From a virus: a stretch of DNA of 63,515 nt. The translations under genes were made by a program, and so were the position numbers. The notes below the pieces were generated by a model, which searched no databases, was not told the DNA's origin, and saw nothing but the letters and a program-made list of their open reading frames with translations. The stretch is taken from the IMG/VR virus record IMGVR_UViG_3300050343_000155, positions 1 through 63,515 of that record; one strand, 5' to 3'. The first letter of the stretch is position 1, and each line of letters opens with the position of its first letter. Below are positions 55,298-63,515 of this stretch, in pieces.

Positions 55298-56446
55298 ATG
55301 CCTTTACCATTAATACCTTTAGCTCTGGCTGCTCTGCCAGGTATAATCCAGCAGCAGACCGACAAGAAAAGACTTAATCAAGACTTTAACCGAGTAAATG
55401 ATAGACTCGATAAACTTGGTGGTCAAGAAAAAGGGCTTCTAGCTGACAGGCAGTATGGAGTTGGAGACTCTTGGAATAAGTTTTTAGCTGCCTCAAAACA
55501 AGACAAGGCGGCAGATATGGCTAGGCAGATTGCTTCAGAGCAAGAAGCATCTACCTTGGGCGCTTTGAAGTCAGGAGGGGCCAAGGCTTTGTTAGGTGGG
55601 TTGGGTGCGGCTCAAAGAAGATCTTCTCAGCAGAGAATGGGGATAGAGGCTGACTCTCAGGCCAGGCAGCAGTCTGCTCTGCAACAGTATGCTGGAGTTG
55701 AGAACAGGGCTAATGACTTAAACGTGGGTCTTGCAAATCAAGATCTGCTGAGGGTTCAGGGTCAAATGGATGAGTCTAAGACAGAGAAAGAGCTTCTTAG
55801 GGGTGAGAAAAGGGCCGCTAAAGACGACAGAATTTCAGGCTACATGAACTTAGCCAGTCAATTCTTGGGTAAGAATGGAGCTAAGGTTCCAGAATACGTA
55901 GATGGAGGATCAAAAGTTGGAAACTTTCTTTTCGGAGATAAAGGAAGTAGAGGAAAGCTTATGAAGGATGGCTTTCAGAGAGGTGTAGAGGAATCAAAAA
56001 AGAACACTAGATACACAAGTGTTCGTAGTAAAACAGGAGGGTATAAAACTGATCTTCAAGACGCTTCTAATCCAGTCAGTCAAGATGACGTAAACGAAGC
56101 CCTAGCTGGAAGTAAAGCAGCTCAAGACGAAAGAGACGCGACAAGCGCAACTAATAGGTCTCTGCTCGGTGAAAACTTTAACTTTGAAGGCGGCCTACAC
56201 GCCACTAGAAAAAGAGTGGAGGAAAAGAGGAATGGCGGCGTACAGAAGACTCCTGGTAAGTTTTCTCACGCAAAGAACCCAATTGACATAATGAAGGATG
56301 GGTCTAAAATAGGAGAGATGACTGGAGGTGAATACATCTTTAACCCTCGTCAAGCAAGCACCCTCCAATCGTTGTCTTCTAAAGGCGGTTCTCCGCTTCA
56401 CAAGTATGTAAAGGGGCTGTTAAAAGAATTTGACACAAGAAAATGA
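55298..56446 (+). CDS. Internal virion protein, 382 aa
   Basis: A short hydrophobic N-terminus (MPLPLIPLALAALPGIIQQQ) precedes a long Gln/Arg/Ala-rich helical region with SWNKFLAASKQDKAADMARQ, resembling the small internal (gp14-like) proteins of podoviruses that insert into the membrane at DNA ejection. The C-terminal part KFSHAKNPIDIMKDGSKIGE plus TGGEYIFNPRQASTLQSLSS is a separate module with an EYIFNPxQ motif common in such phage proteins. The ATG at 55298 is preferred to the TTG at 55292. Confidence 0.65.
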   Translation: MPLPLIPLALAALPGIIQQQTDKKRLNQDFNRVNDRLDKLGGQEKGLLADRQYGVGDSWNKFLAASKQDKAADMARQIASEQEASTLGALKSGGAKALLGGLGAAQRRSSQQRMGIEADSQARQQSALQQYAGVENRANDLNVGLANQDLLRVQGQMDESKTEKELLRGEKRAAKDDRISGYMNLASQFLGKNGAKVPEYVDGGSKVGNFLFGDKGSRGKLMKDGFQRGVEESKKNTRYTSVRSKTGGYKTDLQDASNPVSQDDVNEALAGSKAAQDERDATSATNRSLLGENFNFEGGLHATRKRVEEKRNGGVQKTPGKFSHAKNPIDIMKDGSKIGEMTGGEYIFNPRQASTLQSLSSKGGSPLHKYVKGLLKEFDTRK

Positions 56447-57480
56447 ATGAGTCTTACGAAAATAGAAGAAAGGAGCTGATAAGATCTATGGACGCTTCTT
56501 CGTCTCAGACAATGTTTGAGATGCATAAGTCTATGTGTTCTGAATGGGCGTCTGCACTGAACGACAGCATTGATGCGTTTTCAGAAATGGGGAGTGTCGG
56601 TGTATCCTCTTTTGTTCAGCTTACCTCTCAGTTGGGCGAGTTTATTGACCAGAAAGAAGCTTACTTTAAAGAGAACTATGGGTCGTTTGAATCTGCCTCT
56701 GCCGCTGACCCCACCTTCATGGGGGCTATGCTTAGATCGTTTGGAGACGCAAAGAACCCTAAGGAGTTTGACGCTCAAGGGGTTGAGGATGCTAAAGATC
56801 AAAACGACTACGCTAACGCCCTCAAAGCTGTAAATACTGGCTATAGATATGGGTCTCTTTCCGTGGAGGCTGAAGGTGTTTCTCTTGTTTGGAAAGGCTT
56901 AGAGTCTAGCATATCTGAAGCTCAAGATCCAGAAATGCCATTTGCTCCAAACCTGGTGGACTTGCCTATAATTAATGGTGCAGACTTCACAAAGCAAAAA
57001 GCTCCAACCAAAGCAATGGAAACAGCTGAAGGTGTAAAGTCATGGATGACTGGACAGTTAGATAAAAATCCAGAAGCTTTAAAGAATGCTGTAAGGAACT
57101 ACCTTTCAATACAGAAGGAGCAGGGAAAGGGGTTGACAGAAGAAGAAGTGATGGCTGATGAACAGCACATGGAGGCTGCTAAAACTCTTTATATAGACCA
57201 GGCTTCTTCTTTAGTGAAAGATGAAGAAATGCCAACTCCCGAAAGAAATGAGGAGGGAAGCTCTGTTGCCATTCAAGATGAAGAGGTTTCTGGCATGACC
57301 TTCGCTGGTGGCGGTAGGTTTGAGTTTACCATGAAGGACGGGGCGAAGATGCCTGCTCAGATATTCAGGGACATTAAAGACATGGATGGCGTGTCCAAGT
57401 CTGTATTCTCTAGGTTTGAAGCTAAGCACGGATCTGGAGCTGCAAGAAAATTAGGTTTTCTGCTCAGCAAAGAGGACTGA
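56443..57480 (+). CDS. Internal virion protein, 345 aa
   Basis: It begins MNESYENRRKELIRSMDASS and is mostly helical. Its C-terminal 55 residues (GGGRFEFTMKDGAKMPAQIF) form a compact module distinct from the helical body. It overlaps the previous gene by 4 bp and precedes the giant gene, so the three together probably form the ejected inner-core complex. Confidence 0.6.
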   Translation: MNESYENRRKELIRSMDASSSQTMFEMHKSMCSEWASALNDSIDAFSEMGSVGVSSFVQLTSQLGEFIDQKEAYFKENYGSFESASAADPTFMGAMLRSFGDAKNPKEFDAQGVEDAKDQNDYANALKAVNTGYRYGSLSVEAEGVSLVWKGLESSISEAQDPEMPFAPNLVDLPIINGADFTKQKAPTKAMETAEGVKSWMTGQLDKNPEALKNAVRNYLSIQKEQGKGLTEEEVMADEQHMEAAKTLYIDQASSLVKDEEMPTPERNEEGSSVAIQDEEVSGMTFAGGGRFEFTMKDGAKMPAQIFRDIKDMDGVSKSVFSRFEAKHGSGAARKLGFLLSKED

Positions 57481-57515
57481 CCAAATTTGGTTATCTTTGT
57501 TGAAAATGATCACCT
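57480..57515 (+). promoter_or_regulatory. Palindrome plus promoter ahead of the giant gene
   Basis: A perfect 12-bp palindrome ACCAAATTTGGT (57480-57491) abuts the -7 box TATCTTTG (57492-57499), 16 nt before the ATG at 57516. The palindrome could be an operator. Confidence 0.5.
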
Positions 57516-60500
57516 ATGAGTCAAGAGTTTGAAAGCAGGGTAAACGAATTGGTTGTAGCACGGAATCTACCTTACAACGAAGCTGCTGAAATCGTAACCA
57601 GGGAGTTAGCTAAAGAAGGGGTTGAAGAAACCCAAAAAAAAAAGGATACAAATTCCGAGCCTTCGGATGGGAGGTTCACATATATCGGTGAGGTAGAGCA
57701 ACCAGAGATAAGCCCTTTGCTGCCTACGGCTTCTAGGGAGTTTGCTATTTCCGAATACAAGTCTAAAATTGAGGACACAAACCTTCTCATTAATTCTGAG
57801 TTTGAAAAACTTCAGAAGTTAGCTTTAAAAGCAAACTCACAACAAGATAGAGAAAATCTTTACTCTCAGTTCTTAGAGGAGACAGGTGTTGATATTCCAG
57901 AAGAAAACTTCGTAAACCTTGAGTCTTCTATTGTCGAGTCTGAAGAAAGACAGACTCAGTTCGAGGCAGAATATCAGAAGGCATTTACAGAGTCCCTAGG
58001 TCAGAATAATTTCGGATCAGTAAAAAACATCCTTAAGCAATATGGATTTGAAGAAGAAAAAATTTCCGAAATAGAGAACAGCTTTAAAGCAGAGCAAGAC
58101 AAAATAGAGGTTACTCAAGGTCAGGTTTTGGAGGCGTGGAAGAGTTCTTTTACAGCTGAAGAGCTTCAACAAAACCTTGATTCTGTAAACATACCTCAGG
58201 AAGAAAAAGATCTGCTTTTTGAGGATTACAATAAATACTTGACCGAATTAGGTCAAGGAGCTTATTCCGCAATATTTAATGAGTCGTTTGATATTAGTCA
58301 AAAGATTTCAGCTCTTGAAGATTCGCGCGTAGAGGTAGAAAAATCAGATAACCTAGCCTTAGCTAAAAGAAACTACGACATTGAGCTTAATAATTTAAAA
58401 GCTCAGTTTAAAAGAGCTAAAGAAAATGAAGCAGACCTAGTAAATATATCTAAGGACATTCCAGAAGTTAAGCCTGCCTTGGCTTTTGTAAGTCTCTCAA
58501 GGTCAAGGTTCATAGAGTCTTTAGACCCTTCAGTTAAGGATAAGGTTAAAAGCGGAGAACTCGACATGTATGAAGCTTCTTGGATAACAAGCGATGAATA
58601 CAAAGAGATTAACGAGTCAATCCCTGAGGTTATAACCGATAGGTATGGCACTCCGCTACTGAATCAGGACTCCGAAAAGGAGGTTATGCTCGAAAACGCA
58701 AAAGACGAATACATATCTATAAAAAAGCAAGAACAGACCAAAAGAGAGGTAGAGGTTATTAATAAATACGTTCCTGTAGGTAATGACCCTGACGAAAAGA
58801 AAGCTCTTGAAAACGCTATTCTTCGAATCTCTGGAAGTGCTTACGATCTAGAAAACATAGACGGCAAAGTCGGATACGAAACACCTTGGCTGACAGACGC
58901 TATACTTAAGGGCGGTGCAGCTTTGGTGGACTTCGTTCCTACGCTCTTTAGGACTGGTCAACAGGCTCAGTATGGAGTTTCTCAATACACTAGAGATTTG
59001 CTTGGTGATTCTGAAGAACGATCTATACTTCTTGAGAGAGAGAGGGAGTTAAAAACAGAAGCTGGAAAAACGTTTCTTAATGTTAACGCACTAGATTCTG
59101 CAAGACAATCAACCACTAACTATGAGGCTGGAATCATGGACTCTTTCAGAAAGGGAAACTATGAGGCTGGTATTGCTCAGGCTGTCGGGATGGCGGCTGA
59201 ATCCCTCCCTATTACTCTTGCCACTATGTTGGTCTCTGGTGGCTTAGGAACCGTTGCTGGATATGGATTTGCCAGTGCTATATCTGCTGGGCTTGAGTAT
59301 GAAGAGGTTTTTCAGGAAGAATGGTTTAAGGATCTTAGCCCGCTTGAAAGATCAGCGTACATCGGGGGTGTTGGTGCGGCTGAAGGTCTTTCAGAATCAA
59401 TTGGGGCTGGGGTTGCATCTAGGTTTCTTAAGGGAGGGTCTAGTAGAGCAATAGGACAGATTAGAAGCAACTATCTAAGAAGCAGAACAAAAAGCGTTGC
59501 AAGCGAATACCTTACAGATGCTGGCTCTGAAGTAGGTGTGACTTACGCTCAGGCTGGGTTAGAGCTAGCTTTTAACGACAACGTGGATCTATCCAACCTC
59601 ACGGATGAGGCTTTTGAGTCTGGTATTGTATCATTAATCACAACTGGAGGCATGCAGACGGCAGGAACCGTCAACACTGTTATGTCGGCCTCTACCGATC
59701 CAGATGTATTGTTCTCTGGAAAGGACTTGCAGAACAGAGTAAACGATATCTTAAACACCACGACACCTGGATCTAAAACAAGGGCTCAGCAAATTGACTT
59801 GATGTTAGAAGACGCTTCCGTGGCGGCTCAAATCAAGGCTGACGCTTTTGAACTTCATGATTTTATCAGGCGAGTAAGCCCAACTGCTGCTGAGGCTATC
59901 TCGGATAATTCGTTTCTGATTGCCTCGGAGTTAAGGGTCATTGAGACATCTACTAGCAAAGATGAGATCAAGGGAGCTCGTCAGACGATTGAAGAGCTCA
60001 TTAACGAGAACAAGTCCCTTGAGATGGCTATGGTTAAGGGTTTCTATTCTCAGCCCAGCATGATGAGTAAAGAGTCAATGGATGGGCTAAAGAAAAGAGC
60101 GGCTAACTTTGCTAGACAAGCTGCAAGGCTTAAGAAAAGAGGCAATGAATCTGCTGCCTCTTCATTGAAATCTAAGGCGGAAAGAATTAAGGGAGCTGTT
60201 ATTTCGCTTGAGATTCAGAAGGAATTAAGCGAAGGTGTTAAAAGCGGAACTATTGTTTCTAGTAAAGGAAGGGATGTAAACGTTATTTCCGATAAGATTA
60301 CTGAAGCTGGAATTAACAGCGTCGTTGTTGATGCTAAAATAGCTTCTTCTCTTGAAGGTAAAGGATACAAAAAGGTTGAGTACAGCGGAAGCGGAACAAA
60401 TCAATTTTTAATGGTCTCTTCTGCCAATCCTGTTGCGTTGGCAAACCCTCAATCTACTTCTTTTGAAGAAGCTCAATCAGAAATAGCGTTAAACAGAATA

Positions 60501-63500
60501 GTTGACTCAGGATCCATCAACGAAGAGTTTAGACCTCAGTTGATTTCTGAGCTTGCCAGAATGACTCAAAGAGAAGCAAACGAAACAGACTTGTTTAAAA
60601 AGGCTTCAGAGTTGCTTAGCGATTCAGAAAAAGCCAAGGTTACGGAAATATCAGAAAGAAGATTAGAAGATATTGAAGACCTAACTAAAAACCCAGAAGC
60701 CGTACTAACCGAAAGTGCTAGTCAATCTCTTGATGTTTTGTCTAAGGCTTTTTCTCAAACTAACTCTATTGTGCTTTCAGATCTCGCCTTGACAAGAAGG
60801 CTGCTTCAGGATAAGTCGTTAACAGAAGGCCGAAAGAAAAAAATTAAAGAGGACTATCTTTCTGGCTTACAAGGTGTTAATGCTTTTTATGACAAAAAAT
60901 CTGGAGAAGTATTCTTAACTGAAAGGGCTACATCAAAAGACGTCGTTGAGGAGTACGCTCACTCGTATATCCACAAAAAACTACAAGGCGTAGACAACGT
61001 TGGAAAGCAGTTAAGGTCTGACTTGAACGGAATAATGGAGTCGGATCAAGTTCTTATTGATGCTGTCAATGAGAAGATGAGATACTACAAGGAGGAGTTT
61101 GGAGCTAGTGATAGAACATTAGCTGAGGAAAAGTACGTAGAGATTATAGCTGCTTATGTAGCCAATGAGCAGAACCTAAAAGCTTCTACCATTAGCAGGA
61201 TGACTCAGTTTTTCGCTAAGCTCTTCCCTTCGTTTACTGAGAGTGGGGGTAGCTCTAGGGCGGTTCTAGATAAGCTTTCTAAAAGCCTGAGAGACGGAAA
61301 TAGTCAAAATATATCCAGTCAATTCGAAGAGCTGTTTGGCCTTGATCCCGTCGAGCAGTCTAAAGTAGACGGAGCCCAGCAAGTTCCCGTTTCTGATCAA
61401 ACAGCTTACAGTGCTAGTAGAAGGCCTACCTTTCTGGACAACAAGAAGGTTACATATCAAAAAGCATATGACTCCGCATACGACTCTACCTCTCGGACTT
61501 ACGGGCGTGAGTTGTCGTACACGTTTAACGACTATTTCCACTTTGCAAATTGGTACAGAAAGATGACTGGTAATGGTGCTTACACTAGGATCGGTCGAAT
61601 GACATACGTGGATGATTCGGGTAACGTAAAGACTTTAAACCCACCAAAGCAGCTGCTTGACAGAAACACTGGAGTACCAGTAGTCATGCAGCCAGCCATG
61701 AAGAGTATGTATCAAACCTCTATTGAAAGGAAGCAAGCAGAAGTCAATGAAAGGAACGAACGAAGACTTTCAGCTATTAAAGCAGAGCAGTTAGCAAAGG
61801 AACAGCTTTGGGAGGTAATGAGGCGAACTGATCCTGGAATAGGAGGCGGTAACGCAAACTCAATAATTAATTCCCTTATGTCTGACTTCACACCAGAAGG
61901 CGTGAATAGCGAGACAAAGACAAATAGATTCGGTGACCCAATAAAAGAAAATGTAAAAGGATCTCCTGAATATCATGAGGCTCTTCTCGATAGGGTAAAC
62001 GATTACGTACAAGAGAACTACGCTGGTGAGTCTATTCTGTATTCAGCTGCTTTTAGAAGGTCTCTTTCAGAAGCTTCTGACATGAAGCCTGCTCAAAAAA
62101 GAAAGCTTCTAGAAGACGGACTAAGAAGAACTAAGGACTTACTATATCCAGAAACTTTAGCTCAGATTAATTTGTATCTGGATCAAGCTGGTGAGGGTAA
62201 AATAGGTAGCGGAGTTCCAGCTCACTTAATGCAACAGATGTATTTTGCTATGTTAATTCAGGAAACTCAAATGGAGTTAATCCTGAACGGTAACGATCTG
62301 ACAAAAAACAAAGAGGATATGTCTCTGATGAGCGAGGTTGTCGCTAAAGAGCTGATGTTTGTAGATGATTTTCTAAATAAAAACCCAAGAAACTTTTATA
62401 AGAATTTCTATAAGCAGGTAAACTCCACTAAGAATAAAGACGGATCGTACAGTGATCCCTTAGCTATACAGACTGTAGGGAAGTCTCAAGACTCTGACGG
62501 TAACTTTACCGTAGATAACCCTCAGAAGCTAGAGCTGGCCAGAAAGCACAAAGACTTGCTTGTCGCTATAGTTGCTGTAACATCAAACGGGAACAGAGCT
62601 GTTCCCAATCTGTCTGAGAGTTTAAGGATTTATTCTGCTGTTCTTGAAGACCTTTTGCAAACACCTGGCAAGAACCCATCTAAAGTAAACTTCGCTAGAA
62701 CAAAGCTGTTAATAGAGTCTATGACTGCTCAAGGTCTTAAAGCTTCTCAATTTAACGGTCAAAGAAGCGCACTTCCTATAGCCGTTGGGTTAAAGAACCT
62801 CCTCAATATTGACGGAATCTCAAATGGACTTCCTCATTACAGGTTTGAAGCTCCTTCTACATTTAAGAGAAACGCATTAAAAAAGACGGGAGACAATAGA
62901 ATCAGTATTCAGGACTCTCTAGGAAATTGGTCTAAAGTAGGTGCTTTTATGAGTAATCTCTATCAAGACCAATCGGTAGTGACTCAAGACAGACATCTAG
63001 TTAACTACTTAGACTCTAGGTATCGACCTTCTGAAGTTGTAAGCTTTCAAGTAGGCGACGTTCTTTCTGTGTTAAGGGAATTTGAGTATGGAAGAATAGA
63101 TGCTGTTCAAAAAGAGTGGATGATAAGAACAGCTGATGGATCCACCGTATATGATTTAAAGAAGGTTGCTAAATGGGTTAAGGACAACATGGGCTCAAAG
63201 TCTACCAGGTCTGACGGAACGGTAGTATGCACGGGGGACAACTTAAAAAAAGAATTAAGATATTTATACGACAATCGCATGACTCAAAAGGGGTCAGCTG
63301 GAAATCTCTTTGACGGTAACATTGAGGTGGTTGATTCTATTGTTGAAAAACTTAGAAGGAAACCAGGGTATAAATCTGTAACGAGAAGCGAGGTTATGCA
63401 GATGATCTTTGCAGCTAATCATGTACTTCCTCAGGCTGTGGGTGTTGCAAACAGAATCTATGATGATTTCTCTCAAGAGACATTTGAAAAAGCAATAGAA

Positions 63501-63515
63501 AAGCTTGAGTCATCT
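57516..63515 (+). CDS. Giant virion protein, N-terminal part (continues at base 1)
   Basis: The frame is open for 2000 codons to the window edge and continues at base 1 in phase, giving about 3137 aa. Residues 1-430 are acidic and helical. Residues about 450-485 and 548-600 are hydrophobic (LPITLATMLVSGGLGTVAGY), likely membrane-active. Residues about 1123-1200 read GEVFLTERATSKDVVEEYAH, then LAEEKYVEIIAAYVA, which looks like a zincin-type metallopeptidase domain whose first zinc His has become Glu (EEYAH at 1145-1149), so probably inactive. No RNA-polymerase DxDGD motif was found, unlike the giant proteins of N4- and crAss-like phages. It is inferred to be ejected into the cell. Confidence 0.85.
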   Translation, partial: MSQEFESRVNELVVARNLPYNEAAEIVTRELAKEGVEETQKKKDTNSEPSDGRFTYIGEVEQPEISPLLPTASREFAISEYKSKIEDTNLLINSEFEKLQKLALKANSQQDRENLYSQFLEETGVDIPEENFVNLESSIVESEERQTQFEAEYQKAFTESLGQNNFGSVKNILKQYGFEEEKISEIENSFKAEQDKIEVTQGQVLEAWKSSFTAEELQQNLDSVNIPQEEKDLLFEDYNKYLTELGQGAYSAIFNESFDISQKISALEDSRVEVEKSDNLALAKRNYDIELNNLKAQFKRAKENEADLVNISKDIPEVKPALAFVSLSRSRFIESLDPSVKDKVKSGELDMYEASWITSDEYKEINESIPEVITDRYGTPLLNQDSEKEVMLENAKDEYISIKKQEQTKREVEVINKYVPVGNDPDEKKALENAILRISGSAYDLENIDGKVGYETPWLTDAILKGGAALVDFVPTLFRTGQQAQYGVSQYTRDLLGDSEERSILLERERELKTEAGKTFLNVNALDSARQSTTNYEAGIMDSFRKGNYEAGIAQAVGMAAESLPITLATMLVSGGLGTVAGYGFASAISAGLEYEEVFQEEWFKDLSPLERSAYIGGVGAAEGLSESIGAGVASRFLKGGSSRAIGQIRSNYLRSRTKSVASEYLTDAGSEVGVTYAQAGLELAFNDNVDLSNLTDEAFESGIVSLITTGGMQTAGTVNTVMSASTDPDVLFSGKDLQNRVNDILNTTTPGSKTRAQQIDLMLEDASVAAQIKADAFELHDFIRRVSPTAAEAISDNSFLIASELRVIETSTSKDEIKGARQTIEELINENKSLEMAMVKGFYSQPSMMSKESMDGLKKRAANFARQAARLKKRGNESAASSLKSKAERIKGAVISLEIQKELSEGVKSGTIVSSKGRDVNVISDKITEAGINSVVVDAKIASSLEGKGYKKVEYSGSGTNQFLMVSSANPVALANPQSTSFEEAQSEIALNRIVDSGSINEEFRPQLISELARMTQREANETDLFKKASELLSDSEKAKVTEISERRLEDIEDLTKNPEAVLTESASQSLDVLSKAFSQTNSIVLSDLALTRRLLQDKSLTEGRKKKIKEDYLSGLQGVNAFYDKKSGEVFLTERATSKDVVEEYAHSYIHKKLQGVDNVGKQLRSDLNGIMESDQVLIDAVNEKMRYYKEEFGASDRTLAEEKYVEIIAAYVANEQNLKASTISRMTQFFAKLFPSFTESGGSSRAVLDKLSKSLRDGNSQNISSQFEELFGLDPVEQSKVDGAQQVPVSDQTAYSASRRPTFLDNKKVTYQKAYDSAYDSTSRTYGRELSYTFNDYFHFANWYRKMTGNGAYTRIGRMTYVDDSGNVKTLNPPKQLLDRNTGVPVVMQPAMKSMYQTSIERKQAEVNERNERRLSAIKAEQLAKEQLWEVMRRTDPGIGGGNANSIINSLMSDFTPEGVNSETKTNRFGDPIKENVKGSPEYHEALLDRVNDYVQENYAGESILYSAAFRRSLSEASDMKPAQKRKLLEDGLRRTKDLLYPETLAQINLYLDQAGEGKIGSGVPAHLMQQMYFAMLIQETQMELILNGNDLTKNKEDMSLMSEVVAKELMFVDDFLNKNPRNFYKNFYKQVNSTKNKDGSYSDPLAIQTVGKSQDSDGNFTVDNPQKLELARKHKDLLVAIVAVTSNGNRAVPNLSESLRIYSAVLEDLLQTPGKNPSKVNFARTKLLIESMTAQGLKASQFNGQRSALPIAVGLKNLLNIDGISNGLPHYRFEAPSTFKRNALKKTGDNRISIQDSLGNWSKVGAFMSNLYQDQSVVTQDRHLVNYLDSRYRPSEVVSFQVGDVLSVLREFEYGRIDAVQKEWMIRTADGSTVYDLKKVAKWVKDNMGSKSTRSDGTVVCTGDNLKKELRYLYDNRMTQKGSAGNLFDGNIEVVDSIVEKLRRKPGYKSVTRSEVMQMIFAANHVLPQAVGVANRIYDDFSQETFEKAIEKLESS

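Noticed and set aside
57516-63515. A virion RNA polymerase like that of N4 or crAss-like phages
   Set aside because: Length and position would fit, but no DxDGD-type or T7-type polymerase motif was seen in either part of the giant protein.
1-63515. Integrase, repressor or attachment site for lysogeny
   Set aside because: No integrase-like protein or tRNA-end duplication was recognised; the genome reads as strictly lytic, within the limits of reading by eye.

Overview
The window reads as the complete or near-complete genome of a tailed (podovirus-like) bacteriophage of a Bacteroidota host, probably marine. The host assignment rests on Bacteroidota-type promoters (TAnnTTTG -7 boxes; the early ones also carry a TTTG -33 box exactly 20 bp upstream), AT-rich start regions without Shine-Dalgarno signals, and protein types common in flavobacterial phages. 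The right edge (57516..63515) and left edge (1..3414) are two parts of one open reading frame that joins in frame, so the sequence is best read as a circular or circularly permuted molecule opened inside a gene for a virion protein of about 3137 residues.

Layout. 1..3826: end of the giant virion protein and a holin. 3823..4890: a heavily frameshifted secreted metalloprotease/dockerin gene. 4897..21185, minus strand: early and replication genes. Reading in the direction of transcription from 21185 downwards there are a Lys/Ser-rich protein, about 25 small and mostly unknown proteins in tight ATGA-type overlaps, then a DnaA-domain-IV-like protein, a putative annealing protein, a RecE/RecB-like exonuclease, an SSB-like protein, a DUF3310 protein, a primase-helicase fusion, a T7 endonuclease I-like resolvase, another nuclease-like protein and a class II ribonucleotide reductase. 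No DNA or RNA polymerase was recognised, so the phage probably uses host polymerases. Three near-identical promoter-leader cassettes drive early transcription. Two tRNA-like structures and a roughly 490-nt untranslated structured stretch lie between these genes. 21186..22083: divergent intergenic region packed with perfect hairpins, continuing a hairpin-dense stretch that starts inside and below the 238-aa gene.

22084..63515, plus strand: late genes. These are an M15 peptidase, a GroES-like co-chaperonin, tRNA-Arg(UCU), large terminase (two apparent one-base deletions), portal, an adaptor-like protein, a block of eight fibre or receptor-binding genes (collagen-like, C1q-like, GH54-like, cupredoxin-like, dockerin-like and F5/8-type domains), a run of small basic proteins, scaffold, major capsid protein, head or decoration proteins, an AT-hook protein, two neck/tail structural proteins, a 1446-aa tail hub/stabilisation protein, two internal virion proteins and the giant protein. 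Several late genes have the -7 box placed 3 to 4 nt before the ATG, which implies leaderless mRNAs.

The most unusual signals are the hairpin array at about 20.16 to 21.96 kb, the two tRNA-like elements, the -7 box/ATG fusions and the cupredoxin domain in a fibre. All calls come from reading the sequence; no database search was possible.
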